From contig OY979718.1 of NCBI GenBank assembly GCA_963855995.1, positions 41,599,559 to 41,663,558 of the forward strand: a stretch of DNA of 64,000 bases, in the 5' to 3' direction. Below, one piece after another: positions 12,806 to 23,848 of the stretch (position 1 is the first letter of the stretch; each line of letters begins with the position of its first letter). Origin of the DNA: Muricea muricata (Eukaryota; Cnidaria; Anthozoa; Malacalcyonacea; Plexauridae). Below the pieces are notes generated by a model that ran no database searches, was not told where the DNA came from, and saw only the letters and a list, made by a program, of their open reading frames with translations. A program made the position numbers and the translations under genes.

Positions 12806-13063
12806 AGGTCATGGCTAAAGGGGATGCACGAGAGGTAGGTTTTCAAGATGGCGGCTGTATTTCAAGATTCTTAAAACGAGAACGAACCAACAACCAGACA
12901 TTGATAGCATTCCTAAAGCTTACCCTAACCCTAACCCTAAACCTAACCACGATTTAGGAATGCTATAAATGTCTGGTTGTTGATTCTTTCTCGTTTTAAG
13001 AATTTTAAAAAACATCCGCCATCTTGAAAACCTACCTCTCGTGCATCCCCTTTAGCCATGACC
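12806..13063. repeat. Hairpin with telomere-like loop
   Basis: Arms 12806-12917 and 12953-13063 are reverse complements (GGTCATGGCTAAAGGGGATG inverted at the far end). The 35-bp loop contains ACCCTAACCCTAACCCTAA, identical to the animal telomere repeat on one strand. Confidence 0.8.
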
Positions 13064-13591
13064 TTTGCATATAACGTCATGGCGGCCATGTTGGAGGTAT
13101 AAAACAAAAGAGTATATGTTATCAGTAACATTGTCGGATCCAACCGGCGTGGGTGGCTGGTATTGTCTGCCGCATTCCGAGGGACTGATTGCAAACCAAG
13201 AACAGCTGTGATGTTGCAAACCCTTGTTATTACGACCTTTTTTAATAATATACTCTAAATTCTTTTTGCCATTGGTCAACAAGTGCAATGGGTCTACAAT
13301 GTGTTCTATAGTGCATATGGGGAATCAATACTTTCGACCAAAAATTGCCTTTTGTACAAAGCCAAGGGTTTTTGAAAACCATTCATTGGAAGCAGTCAGA
13401 GCTGTTAACACAATAGGTAGCAGCTAATTTGAATGTAAAAGGTCTCCTTTCTTATGCACTCTGCAAGAGGCCGAAATAATTCTTTCTTTTAGTTTAGAAT
13501 AACATAAAGAGCAGGTGTATTTTTTATGGTTTACATAACTGGGGCGTAGACCTAGAGTGAGTTAACTATGCATGAGTAAGTATGCAGGTTA

Positions 13592-13884
13592 TACAGGGTG
13601 TCCCAAAAAACCCCAAAAACTATTGAAAATGATCTATTGTTAGAATTTCAATGCCTAGCACTAAATTGAACCCACGAGTGGATAAACTATTGACATAACC
13701 GTCATAATTAATAGTAATACGCATGGGTTATTTTAGCCTATTCAATTTGGTTTTTATCAATATTCCCATGAGCAAAACAAACGTGCTTTACAAAGATATT
13801 TTAATTCTTTAACAAGTGCTAGGGCATTCAAATGTTAACATAGGTGATTTCAATAGTTTTTGGGTTTTTTTGGGACACCCTGTA
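13592..13884. mobile_element. MITE with TACAGGGTGTCCCA ends
   Basis: 293-bp element with inverted termini TACAGGGTGTCCCAAAAA and TTTTTTGGGACACCCTGTA. Ends in TA, consistent with a Tc1/mariner-type TA target. It abuts a second related element. Confidence 0.8.
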
Positions 13885-14399
13885 CAGGGTGTCTATACGC
13901 TATTGAATTCAATTATTGTTAGAATTTGAATGGCTTAGCAGTGCAATTGCTCCATAATGCCTCTGAAAAAGACGCTGTTGAAACCCGGGATTAAGTGAGG
14001 CGTAAAATGATCTTGAGGTATTGAAAAATGTCATTTTATGAAACGAAACGACCAAAGTTCGAATGCTTTCAGCATTGATCAATACAAAGATAGATTTAAC
14101 GAAAATTAATGCGATATACACCATTTTGTTTACTTCATATTTCGGCAAAACGAAAATCTCAAGCAATCAAGGATTAAACATTTTTTACAATGTAAACTAT
14201 GACTTATTTCAATACCTCAAAATCATGGTACGCTTCCGGTAATCCCGGGTAAGCGGGATCATATAATCAACCCCAAAGAATAAGTGATTTCAACAGCGTC
14301 CATTTTTCAGGGCACTCTGGAGCAATTATACTGCTAGGCTATTCAAATTCTAACAATAGTTGAATTCAATAGCGTCTGCTTTTTGTGGGACACCCTGTA
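13883..14399. mobile_element. Second, related MITE back to back with the first
   Basis: 517-bp element starting TACAGGGTGTCTATACGC and ending GGGACACCCTGTA, sharing a TA with the preceding element. Extended subterminal inverted repeats include GCTATTGAATTCAA and TTGAATTCAATAGC, and GTTAGAATTTGAAT and ATTCAAATTCTAAC. A second insertion at the first element's end, or a duplicated composite, would give this arrangement. Confidence 0.75.
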
Positions 14400-14552
14400 T
14401 ACACAACGTGTTGAGGTCAATAGAATAAATCGTTTGGAAACTCATTAGAATAACAATTATCTAGCCTTACGCAACCTACAGCTGAATTGCGCAATAGATT
14501 ATTGGGATGGTGAGGCATCCAGCACGCACCCTATTGCGCAATGTAGCTGTAG

Positions 14553-14726
14553 ATTATTTTATATGAGAAATTTGTGGACACCACATGTAATTAAATTGAT
14601 TTTATTGAAAATATCTAAGCTTTCTGCCCATTTGACTCAGGCCATCAAATGGGCCGAAAGCCTGGATATTTTTAATAAAATCAATTTAATTACATGGTGT
14701 TCCACAAATTTCTTATATAAAATAAT
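14553..14726. repeat. Hairpin, arms about 83 bp
   Basis: Left arm 14553-14635 and right arm 14644-14726 are reverse complements (ATTTGTGGACACCACATGTA inverted as TACATGGTGTTCCACAAAT). An outer motif CTACAGCT / AGCTGTAG near a GCGCAAT block recurs at 14480, 14531 and 14758, so the hairpin is probably the core of a larger MITE. Confidence 0.75.
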
Positions 14727-14779
14727 ATAATTCACCATGCAAAGTCTGAAACTACATATAGCTGTAGGTTGCGTAATTT

Positions 14780-15476
14780 AGCAGATTTTATTCAAAAATT
14801 TGCCCGCGGAGGAGACTAACAATTGTCTATGTTGGTCAACGTTTACGCAAATCGTCACGTGTGTATTGTGCTTTTGCCAAATCCACCAATAGAAGTTCTT
14901 GAATTAACCTATTGTCAAAATAAAATAAGTAAATAAATGGAAAGAACGTTGCACATCGTGCGAGTTATTGCAACGATATTGAAGTGATGCTTGTATAGGG
15001 ATAAGAATGTTTTGTAATTTAGTGTTATAGCGTCCTTCACATTTCCGTATGTTGGTAATTGGTTGACAGTGGACATTATAGTAAGTGAACTGTTTGTAAG
15101 AGTACGAAATAATATTAGACTTTTAGTTGACAGTAGGTATAAGGTAAATCAAGGTTAGGTTTGTAAAAGAATTGTGAATTGCTTGTTCAAATGTGTGTTA
15201 CGCGAAAAATGATTCATATTCGGTTGGGGGGGGGGGGGGGCGCGAATTAGAATATAAAGAAATGAACTCTGTTTACTTACAAGAATAATTCTCACTAGCA
15301 GTACTCTGTAACCATGGGAGATTCTGTGCGACATCACAACTTATTTCAATGCTTACAACTAATTTGAACTCAATCTCGTTCCCAGAACTGATCAGTAAGA
15401 TGTGTTTCATAGAAGCAGGGATAAATTTTGCTAGAGATTTCCCCAATGGGACTTTCCCAAGTCATAGCTGTAAATA
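14780..15476. other. Intergenic, no gene seen
   Basis: AT-rich DNA with a 15-nt G tract at 15226-15240. No persuasive frame or repeat boundary. Confidence 0.4.
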
Positions 15477-15619
15477 TTATTATTATTATTATTATAATTA
15501 TTATTTCTCCAAAGTGGCTTTTCAGAAATAATTACGCTACATGTATCGAATAAAGATTAATTACGTCTATTTACATGAGTTTATTAGAAGAAAACTTGTA
15601 TATTAAGAAGACTTATATA
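15477..15619 (-). mobile_element. Probable 3' end of the interrupted LINE
   Basis: The (TTA)n run at 15477-15505 reads as an (AAT)n tail on the minus strand, where a CR1/L2-like LINE would end. The sequence to 15619 ends with AGAAGACTTATA just left of the TA element, and similar GAAGACTTATATA sequence lies just right of it at 20458-20475. This suggests the DNA element landed in the LINE's 3' UTR. Confidence 0.45.
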
Positions 15620-15915
15620 CACTGTAAAAAATGATAGGTTAAAACAACCCAAAAAAATAGGTTATTTGAGTTGGTCTAGGACAACCCGATTAAAATAGGT
15701 TATTTAGGACAACCTAATTAAAATAGGTTAGTTAAATAGGTAAAAATAACCTGAATTTAATGGGTTAAAATAAATCATAAAAATTGGCTATTTTCACTGA
15801 TAAAACAAGGTTAGTTCAACCAATAGGTTATTTAAAATATGGGTTAGTTCAACTAATATAATTTTGGTTGATTTAACCAATAAGATCAGGTTTATTAGTT
15901 ATAACTTAAAAATAT
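15620..15915. repeat. Left subterminal repeat region of the TA element
   Basis: After CACTGTAAAAA the sequence is a run of GGTTAAAACAACC, AATAGGTTATT and TAACCTATT-like motifs, each nearly self-complementary. The mirror-image region is at 20150-20445. Confidence 0.7.
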
Positions 15916-16803
15916 AGGTGAAACACAAAGAGACTGAAGGATATGTTACGTTTAGTAAAAATATTGTATTTCCTTTCTAAAAATAATTACACCTGTTATA
16001 GCCATGCGATGTATAATTATACTTACAAACTTGGCAAAATTTCAGGCTAAACTAGTATATGATCATATAACTGAAAAAGACAGCCCAGCTGAGAACTGCG
16101 TAGCGATCTGTACTTCTAAAAATACTTAACATCACGTATAATGACAGCTATACATTGTTCCTGCACTTCGATCATTGTCTAAAGTGCATGAATTTAAGAC
16201 AAGACGTTACTGCCATAGATAGCTATAGCCTTTATATCAACAAAAAACCTAAGATTTAGAAATGAAGTTCTCTACTACAATTGGCAAAGCTTGATCACTC
16301 ATGCTCTTACTGTGACCGCTTGGTTCCTTTGGATATATATATTCAGCATTAAAGACATAATACCACGGTAGTAAACAGATGACCGCAATAATTATGTTGT
16401 GCGACTTGAACAGTTTATATTTCCACCATGCAATGCTTATGGATTCATTTCCTCAAGTGATCCATGCAGTGGCAAATAATTATGATGTTTATCATTCTTT
16501 GATTTTTGTCTCAGCGTAAACTTTAGAGTCAACCTAAAAAAATCATAATTTCATGTCAGTAAATGTCATGTAACAAACAGTTCCGCACGCGATGCATATA
16601 ACGGCATAACGCATGCTATACAAAAACAATACATCTCATTTATATTCCTAACTTAGCTTTATCCAGCTTTGTGGCTGTTGCCGCAACTGTGGTTGGAGAT
16701 ATAAAAACTCAATGATTTGGAGTAAACCACTTAAGGAATAGCTAAAGCGCGCATTAGAATTTTATTATGTAAAGTATAGTGTGGAAGTAATCTCGTATCT
16801 TAC

Positions 16804-17403
16804 CACAGGCGGCCCAAACGCGCGCTAGACTGTAACAATTATTGTATATTTGATATATAGAAAAATATATCACTAAAATATATTTTAAAATGAAATTTAC
16901 TTGCCTATTTGATTGTGTGTACTGCTTTTGTTGTTATTTTGCTGTTATAATATTTTTTAAACGCTTTACAGTCTATGGTTGCGACGAGTCACTTGTGTAC
17001 ATATAATAAGTAAAAGGCTGCAGACTCCCGCCCGTCGATCCGTCGACGCGAGAACTTTGAGTCAAAAATTCGCCCACTTAAATAACTCCATTCTCAAAAA
17101 AAAAGTCGTCAGCATGTAGATCAGATGCTGTTCTTCGAAAATACTACGATACTTTGCCGAGATCCACACGATTTCAACAATTATTCAACGATGAAAATCA
17201 AAATCGCTTTTATGTCGAACTTGGAAAGACCGATCACTGCTACAGCGGCGGCTTGGCAGCCAGGCCTTCTTGACCGTTGGGATTTACAGGGGGGAGGGGG
17301 GCAGACGGCGCCAGCGCGCAGCATGCAAATACCAAGCAAATATTTCCGGTAACAGGCAGCCAATCGCTACGGATCTAGAGGCTGTTTACATAATTTGAAA
17401 TCT
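16804..17403 (+). repeat. Left arm of a 0.6-kb inverted repeat
   Basis: From CACAGGCGGCCCAAACG to TTGAAATCT this arm is the reverse complement of 17805-18400, with only scattered mismatches by eye (for example CTATGG against CGATGG). Open frames in the two arms are therefore mirror copies and neither is taken as a gene. Confidence 0.85.
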
Positions 17404-17442
17404 GATCTTCGAAACTTTTTAAACTAGTACTATGAACTCGAT

Positions 17443-17531
17443 ATGCTGTCGAAAAAAAGAAAATTAAACGACGGAGATTTTGCGAATGTGAAGAAACGGA
17501 AGTCTACAGCGGCTATTTGTTGGAAAGCATG
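17443..17531 (+). CDS. Candidate first exon with basic NLS-like motifs
   Basis: In the roughly 400-bp spacer between the inverted arms an ATG opens 29 codons that run straight to a strong donor (GCATG|GTAAGA). The peptide begins MLSKKRKLNDGDFANVKKRK, with two KKRK clusters 12 residues apart, like a bipartite nuclear localisation signal. This would suit the start of a transposase or another DNA-binding protein encoded by the element. No downstream exon was identified. Confidence 0.35.
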
Positions 17532-17804
17532 GTAAGATAATTTATTTCTACACGCGACAAATTTGTAATGCAAATTTGAAATTTGATATTGGACTTTTGA
17601 AATATGACCGCGATCTGATCGTTAATATATGATACATGATACATAACAAAACACAAGTTGGTAACATCTGTACTATATACGTACAGTCGGAAAATTTGTT
17701 CTTTCGTGTGTACTATGCGTTCTCGCTTTTATACACGTATATTTATTATTAAATTAGTGCGCGGTTGCTTTCATACAAGATTTACAACTGATATTTTTAC
17801 TTAT

Positions 17805-18400
17805 AGATTTCAAATTATGTAAACAGTCTCTAGATCCGTAGCGATTGGCTGTCTGTTACCGGAAATATTTGCTTGGTATTTGCATGCTGCGCGCTGGCGC
17901 CGTCTGCCCCCCCCCTGTAAATCCCAACGGTCAAGAAAGCCTGGCTGCCAAGCCGCCGCCGTAGCAGTGATCGGTCTTTCCAAGTTCGACATAAAAGCGA
18001 TTTTGATTTTCATCGTTGAATAATTGTCGAAATCGTGAGGATCTCGGCAAAGTATCGTAGTATTTTCGAAGAACGGCATCTGATCTACATGCTGACGACT
18101 TTTTTTTTGAGAATGGAGCTATTTAAGTGGGCGAATTTTTGACTCAAAGTTCTCGCGTCGACGGATCGACGGGCGGGAGTCTGCAGCCTTTTACTTATTA
18201 TATGTACACAAGTGACTCGTCGCAACCATCGACTGTAAAGCGTTTAAAAAATATTATAACAGCAAAATAACAACAAAAGCAGTACACACAATCAAATAGG
18301 CAAGTAAATTTCATTTTAAAATATATTTTAGTGATATATTTTTCTATATATCAAATATACAATAATTGTTACAGTCTAGCGCGCGTTTGGGCCGCCTGTG
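17805..18400 (-). repeat. Right arm of the 0.6-kb inverted repeat
   Basis: Reverse complement of 16804-17403, ending GGGCCGCCTGTG. The near identity implies a young duplication or ongoing conversion between the arms. Confidence 0.85.
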
Positions 18401-19490
18401 ATCTTACCTTGAAACTCATGACACAGCCGCATTTAATCCACGCTCGTTTAGCCAAGCTATAAACATCGGCGTTTGACGATTCATTCTTGATATTCATCTC
18501 GACATTTTAACAAGATTTTACTGAGTATATACACAAACAAATTCTTTTACGCTTGCAATAAGCAGCAAAGAACCAAGTGAAAACCCAGCCTCGTCCCCAG
18601 GCCCAACCGTTACCGTTGCGTGGGTATTGCGTGGAAAACACAGTCGGAAACGCGCGGTCGGGCCTGGCAGAAAATGCAGAAAAAAGTGTATGATTCAACG
18701 AAAAAGTGGTAAGATAGTATTTTATTGAGAATTTCGTTTTCAAGTCGCGTGTGTCGGCCATACATGTGTTTGATAGATGGAAGAGATTACCGAAAGCCTT
18801 AAGAAATCTAATCTCGAAGCTGCTCTTCTTCCCTTATATCGTCGAGGGGAGTTTCTATTAAACTTGGCAGTGGCTGCTCCACGCATGCCGCCATCTTGAA
18901 TTCATTTTCTGCCAGGCGCTTTCGCTCCCTTCCCCCTATTTTCTCCTCGCGTGTTTCCCGCGCGCATTCACGATATTAAATCGATATATACAATCCTATA
19001 CACTTTTCCTGATTAGAAAATTAGAAAGCGCCTGGGAACGAGGCTAGTGAAAACCCGTTTTAAAAGTAATTCGAGTAAAGTAAAACCTCATTTGAATTCA
19101 AAACGAATGCAAATTTTTGACAAGTATACCCGTTTGACCAATGAGAAGCGGTCGTGTAGTGAATCTGATCCCGGTGAGAGGAAGCGGTGACGTCAGTCTG
19201 AACAATTAGGCGTTTGTAAATAAACTGACGCAGCTTATCTATACATCTATGTATAAGTTTAACGATCTTATTACTCCGTCGCTCTGCCGTATAACTTAAT
19301 ATCAGATCCTATTGTGGTATTCTATTGCAAATATAAACACTGTCACTGTATAATTATAAAGCTGTTTTGCTGTACTTAACTGTTAACACTGCTGATTATA
19401 TTATAGCCTTATCGTATTATGTTCATGAACCATCCACTATAACATATTATAAGGATAGCATATGTGTCATTTACAAAGTGCAGGGTTATT
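18401..19490. other. Interior of the TA element, no clear gene
   Basis: Contains a locally GC-rich patch (18590-18670 and 18880-18970) and a 40-codon ATG frame at 18777-18899 ending MPPS that does not resemble a known domain. Possibly a promoter-like interior segment. Confidence 0.35.
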
Positions 19491-19832
19491 TTAGTTCATA
19501 TATACTTTCGCTGGACCTGTACTCCGTATCGAGGCTTTAAAACGCTGCTCACATTGGTGTATTACTTGATAAGCCCTATCGACCAACTGCAACGTATTAT
19601 CGTCAATACCAACATTGACAAAATGCCTTTTCAGTAGGTCTAGCCTCAAAGATATACCTTCAACACAGTCTGGGTCATTCAAAGAATCTATCCTATGTAT
19701 TAAATCCTCAACAATGTTTAAAGCATTGACTAGATCAGCATTAGCAACTGCTTCAACTGCTTCCGACGATTCAGCCGCCATATTAGATGCCATATACGCC
19801 GGGGGGGGGGGGGGTTGTGTACTTGTGTTCAT
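19491..19832 (-). CDS. Open frame of the TA element, unknown helical protein
   Basis: 113 codons from ATG (19832) to TAA. The N-terminal proline run comes from a 14-nt G tract read on the other strand; an internal ATG at 19793 (MASNMAAESSEAVEA) is the better start. The body is amphipathic and probably helical (NALNIVEDLIHRID, RLDLLKRHFVNVGID, LVDRAYQVIHQCEQRF). It may be the first exon of a longer element-encoded protein, as GT dinucleotides occur near its end. I do not recognise the family with confidence. Confidence 0.4.
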   Translation of the reverse strand: MNTSTQPPPPPAYMASNMAAESSEAVEAVANADLVNALNIVEDLIHRIDSLNDPDCVEGISLRLDLLKRHFVNVGIDDNTLQLVDRAYQVIHQCEQRFKASIRSTGPAKVYMN

Positions 19833-20149
19833 CCTTAGCTAATTAATACTGGCGGAGATTTCGCGCTTGGGTTAATCGCCGCCAATATTCAACAGATTTG
19901 GAACATTGAAGTTCTTGTGGGTGTCGAATAATATAGATGTTCAATGTCCGATTTTACTTCAACGGCGAAATAATATCGATGTTCAATGTCGGAATTTACT
20001 TCAATGCCCAAATGTTATGGTTGTTCGATGTTCAGTTTAACTTCAATTACGAAAATATGTTGAATAATGTGCATGTTGAATGTTGGATATTACTTCAATG
20101 TTGGCATGATGAGGTACATGAATATTGGCGGTAATATGACGCCATACAA

Positions 20150-20445
20150 AACAACCCATCTTTGTTCATTAGTTCATTCAATCAGAATCATTAGGTTATT
20201 TTAACTTTTTTTAGTATCGGTTATAACAACCTATTTTTATTAGTTACAGCGAATCTCTAAAATTTGACCAAGTAATATAGATTAGTTTAACCTATTTACG
20301 TAGGTTTTATCAAATGGCCTAACAAAAATAGGTTATTTTAACTTATTTAAATGGGTTCTAACCTATCCACTTAGTTAAAACTACCTATTAACATTGGTTG
20401 TAACCTCTAGAAATAGGTTATTTTAACCTACCAGTTTTTACAGTG
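20150..20445. repeat. Right subterminal repeat region of the TA element
   Basis: Mirror of 15620-15915: repeated GGTTATTTTAACCTA motifs, closing with TTTTTACAGTG and TA. Confidence 0.7.
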
Positions 20446-20524
20446 TACTTATACAGAAGAAGACTTATATAAAAAGACTAATTATTTCTAAAATTCTAAA
20501 ATATGAAATTATATTGAGTTGTTC

Positions 20525-22010
20525 CAGCACTCATGATACAGTATATTTCTTATTAGTTTCTTGAAGACTCCGATACTTGAACTATCTTTAATATTATTCT
20601 CTAAATCATTCTAAAGTTTGGTTGCTCTGTATAAAAACGAGCGCTAACCCGCAGCTATCCGATGAAATGGGATATCTAACTCATCCATTTGTCTGGTGAC
20701 CCGATCATGTGTCTGGCCAGTCTGGGCTCTAGCAGTAAATCTTCTGGCGAGGTATGGTGGAGCTAACCCTTTGAGAAACTTAAATGCCATAACAGCATCT
20801 TTATATCGCAACGTATACGAAACAGGTAACCACTTTAGTTGTTGTGGCACGGGTGTGATATGATCGTACTTTCTCGCGCCAGTTACAATTCGTGCAGAAA
20901 AATTCTGCCCAGTCTGTAGTTTGGCAATATTTTTCTTAGACGTAGTTGCCCACACAGATGAACAATAATAAAGTTTGCTGAAGACCAAAGCGTTAATAAT
21001 TACTATCAGAGTCCGGCTGTCTAAAATATGCTTAAGTCGATTGATCAGGCACAGAGACTTTGTTCATTTTGAAACCACTTGGGGAATATGCTCATCATAA
21101 CTTAAGCATCCATCAAACTCCACTCCCAAATCTCGGGCTGAAGATACCGGTTGTAGTTCCTTATCAACGAAAGTCACTCGAAAGTTCTGAACGTGATTGA
21201 GCATTTGTGGAGTACCAATCAAGAGCAGCTTAGTCTTTTCAGGATTAGCAAGCAGGCTATTTGAGCAACACCAAGCAGCAATTCTCCTCAGATCGTCTGT
21301 AAGCTGAATCTCAGCAACATTGATGTCTTTAAATGAGAATGACAAGTAAATTTTGGAGTCATCTACATACGACTCCAAAGGACATGCAATAGGAGTAGTT
21401 GGAAGGTCGTTTATATAAATACTAAGTATAGTAATACCGAGTATTGAGCCTTGAGGTATACCATGAGTTATCACACGACCTTCTGATAGTATATGTCCAA
21501 TCCTCACAGACTGAGATCTGTCTGAGAGGTAACTCTTAAACCAATCCACAGCCTTCCTGGACACACCCAACGAATGCAGTTTTTTGAATAGCAACGAATG
21601 TTCAATCTTCCTGTCCATGGCATCAAGAATCATATCCGAAACAAGTATATTAAGTGTCTCTGTTGAGTGTAACTTCTTGTTTCCACTCTGATGTTCAGTG
21701 AGACACCCTTTCTGATAAATGTATTCCATCAATTGATTGAGTACAACCCGCTCACAAATCTTAGAGGCCACAGGAAGCAGGGAAACCGGGCGGTTATCAT
21801 TCGGTATTTCATAATCCCCCTCCTTTAAAATTGGAATAACTTCCGATTTCTTCCAAGCTAGTGGAAACACCGCAGTTAGTAAGGAACGTTTTACAATCTC
21901 AATTAGAGTTGAAAGAATATCCCAGTGAGTATCTCTTAATGTGTAATTAACATCGTTTAACCATTCACCATTGTATTTTGTCTTGAACTTCTAATAGAAT
22001 TCAATTTAGT
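20525..22010 (-). pseudogene. 5'-truncated LINE reverse transcriptase (CR1/L2-like)
   Basis: The minus strand encodes the middle and end of a non-LTR retrotransposon polymerase. Visible are LAWKKSEVIPILKEGD, the thumb-proximal GIPQGSILGITILSIYINDL, and a YVDDSKIY box where the catalytic Y/FADD normally sits. The C-terminal part (20644-20988) shows LYYCSSVWATTSK and LKWLPVSYTLRYKDAVMAF. Between DAMDRK and IEHSLL the LDLSKAFD-type first catalytic aspartate motif is deleted. The frame is broken between 21064 and 20988 and stops occur near the end (around 20640 and 20610). It starts abruptly near 22010. The copy cannot make an active enzyme. Confidence 0.85.
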
Positions 22011-22549
22011 AACCGTGATCATGCAGACTTTTGTTTTCTTTGTTAAACGACGCAGGTGCATTTCCCGGAACTGCTGTGGCACTCGGGCGAGTTGATGTTG
22101 CATGCACTAATATAACCACACAGTTTTTCTAACATCAATATAATTATAGTTGCCTCATTACCAATTATATTACGAGTACGAGATTTTTATAAGGTAACTA
22201 TATAATAGTTCACACAAAGGATCACCTGATGGAAATCGAGAGCTAGTATCATAGATCAAACTTATTATTCGTCTATTAACAGATATGGAAATATGGAAAA
22301 ATGCAAACCACACGTAGAACTTTGATGTCATTCACTATTTTAAAATGGCATATAATAGCAGAATTGCATTGCATGTTGCAAGAAAAATTGCCTGCATGGT
22401 GTAATATATATATTGTGTACTTGGCTTTTTTCAAAAGCGTGCCAATATATTTGCTTGGCATAGTAAATTTTATTAAAACATAGTTTGCTGAACTTAAATT
22501 AAAATCTACACATACCTTTCTTTGGAAGCTGTGCTAACTTACAGATTTT
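22011..22549. other. 3' flank of the BTB gene
   Basis: AT-rich. Apart from the polyadenylation signal at 22468-22473 I see nothing. Confidence 0.4.
22468..22473 (-). terminator. Polyadenylation signal AATAAA of the BTB gene
   Basis: The plus strand reads TTTATT, i.e. AATAAA on the minus strand, 77 nt past the stop codon of the BTB-BACK-PHR gene. Confidence 0.5.
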
Positions 22550-23848
22550 CTACAACTTAGAAAGAAAAATTTGAAAAAACTGCCCAAGTTTATTGTCTGT
22601 ATTGTTTGAACTTCGGCCAGACGGTGCATTCTTAAAAGTTACCACAATTTCATCGACACTTACAGACAGTTTTCCCTCCTCGCCGTAATACGAATTCGGT
22701 CCTCGTATTTTCGCAGTCATTGTGATCTCTTCACCTGGTTGTAAGGAAATTGGTTTCGGCAACATGACATCATAAGCAGGAATGCCATCACTACCTTTTT
22801 TTGAAGTGTACGTTTCTGTTATAGTTACATCTTTGATGTTAAATTCCACTTCGTATTGGCTACCTCCAGTGTCACCGAACAAGCGAACACCATTTAAGAG
22901 AACAGTTTTGTTTACCATCAAAGTGAGAGCATCGGAGCATCCACTGTAAATCCAACGGGTGTTTGTATTTGGTATGATATTTCCACACTCAAACCTTGTA
23001 AAAATGGCATGTTGTCTATTTTCACGCTCTTTCCATTTCAAGTACGGCACATCTAGCCCGGCGAGTTCTTGTAGAATACAGACGATTTCTTCGTATGTAA
23101 GTATTCCAGTAGGGGAAACATCTTTTAGAATGTCTTCCTGTGACATTGCAAGAAAACGAATTTTATACACACTGTTTCCTAGAATGCGTCGTCTTGCCGT
23201 TTTGTCTTCTTCAATATTTATGCCTTGTAGTGCACATTTAGTATCAGTCCATCTCATCACTGCTTTGAACAAGTTCACTTCAGTTACAGTTAATCTTTCC
23301 GTCTGTAACAAGTTATTCAGGGTAAGTGATCCAATATCATTGAATGCATCCGAGTTAATGCATTCCTGAGTGTTCTGTAAAACAATATCCCAGCATTTTT
23401 CTTCCAGCCTTTTTGCATCAAATCTCCTCACCTGTTCCAACAGTACGAAAACATTTTCAGGCCGAATGCTTGCCGCTAGAGTCTCGCAACATTTCTCTGC
23501 CAAAGATGAAATAAGATACTTCTTAGCTAAATACAAAACTCCCAAGGCGTTCTCTGCAGTGGTTATACAATCATCAGTGTAAAGAAACCGAAGAAACTCT
23601 AAGAAACTTTCTTCTTGTGCGTCTGCCATGTGAATGGGAGATTCTTCTTGAGGTAATCCTCCGTGGAACATGGCGAAGAAGACGACACTACTTGTAGCCA
23701 GCACATATTTATGCGCATGAATTATGCGACATGATTCTCCGCAAGTGAAAGATACATCGCTCATAAGTTCGTTATCAAACATGTACGCGTTTCGCTGTAA
23801 GACAGTTTTCTTACTAGATTGCCAATCGACGTGATATTTTGAAACCAT
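22550..23848 (-). CDS. BTB-BACK-PHR protein (BTBD3/BTBD6-like), single exon
   Basis: A complete 432-residue frame from ATG to TAG with no intron. Residues ~22-120 form a BTB/POZ domain (NELMSDVSFTCG, AHKYVLATSSVVFFAMFHG, FLRFLYTD). Residues ~128-235 form a BACK domain (CCETLAASIRPENVF, LLEQVRRFDAKRLEEKCWD, LTVTEVNLFKAVMRW). Residues ~283-425 form a PHR domain (FTRFECGNIIPNTNTRWIY, LNGVRLFGD, LPKPISLQPGEEITMTAKI, VDEIVVTFKN). This order is the BTBD1/2/3/6 family, in which the BTB domain recruits cullin-3 and the PHR domain binds substrate. Length fits the family. The only odd point is the lysine- and leucine-ending tail in place of the usual short conserved end. A TATATA sequence lies about 95 nt upstream. 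Being intronless in an intron-rich region suggests retrocopying. Confidence 0.93.
   Translation of the reverse strand: MVSKYHVDWQSSKKTVLQRNAYMFDNELMSDVSFTCGESCRIIHAHKYVLATSSVVFFAMFHGGLPQEESPIHMADAQEESFLEFLRFLYTDDCITTAENALGVLYLAKKYLISSLAEKCCETLAASIRPENVFVLLEQVRRFDAKRLEEKCWDIVLQNTQECINSDAFNDIGSLTLNNLLQTERLTVTEVNLFKAVMRWTDTKCALQGINIEEDKTARRRILGNSVYKIRFLAMSQEDILKDVSPTGILTYEEIVCILQELAGLDVPYLKWKERENRQHAIFTRFECGNIIPNTNTRWIYSGCSDALTLMVNKTVLLNGVRLFGDTGGSQYEVEFNIKDVTITETYTSKKGSDGIPAYDVMLPKPISLQPGEEITMTAKIRGPNSYYGEEGKLSVSVDEIVVTFKNAPSGRSSNNTDNKLGQFFQIFLSKL

Larger units (their letters stand above)
15620..20445. mobile_element. 4.8-kb DNA transposon with TA target duplication
   Basis: Ends are CACTGTAAAAA (15620) and TTTTTACAGTG (20445), each flanked by TA. 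Inside each end lies a roughly 300-bp subterminal region made of AATAGGTTATTTTAACCTA-type repeats in opposite orientation. The interior carries two 0.6-kb inverted arms, a short exon-like frame at 17443-17531 and an open frame at 19491-19832. The TA duplication fits Tc1/mariner-like or related superfamilies. No DDE transposase is visible, so it is non-autonomous or its enzyme is split into unrecognised exons. Confidence 0.75.

Noticed and set aside
17125-17352. 75-codon frame repeated on both strands (also 17810-18079)
   Set aside because: It is the same sequence in the two arms of an inverted repeat and has no domain signature.
18777-18899. 40-codon ATG frame inside the TA element
   Set aside because: Short, without splice context or homology; kept only as a note.
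22959-23369. 136-codon plus-strand frame
   Set aside because: It is antisense to the conserved BTB-BACK-PHR frame, whose domains explain the region.
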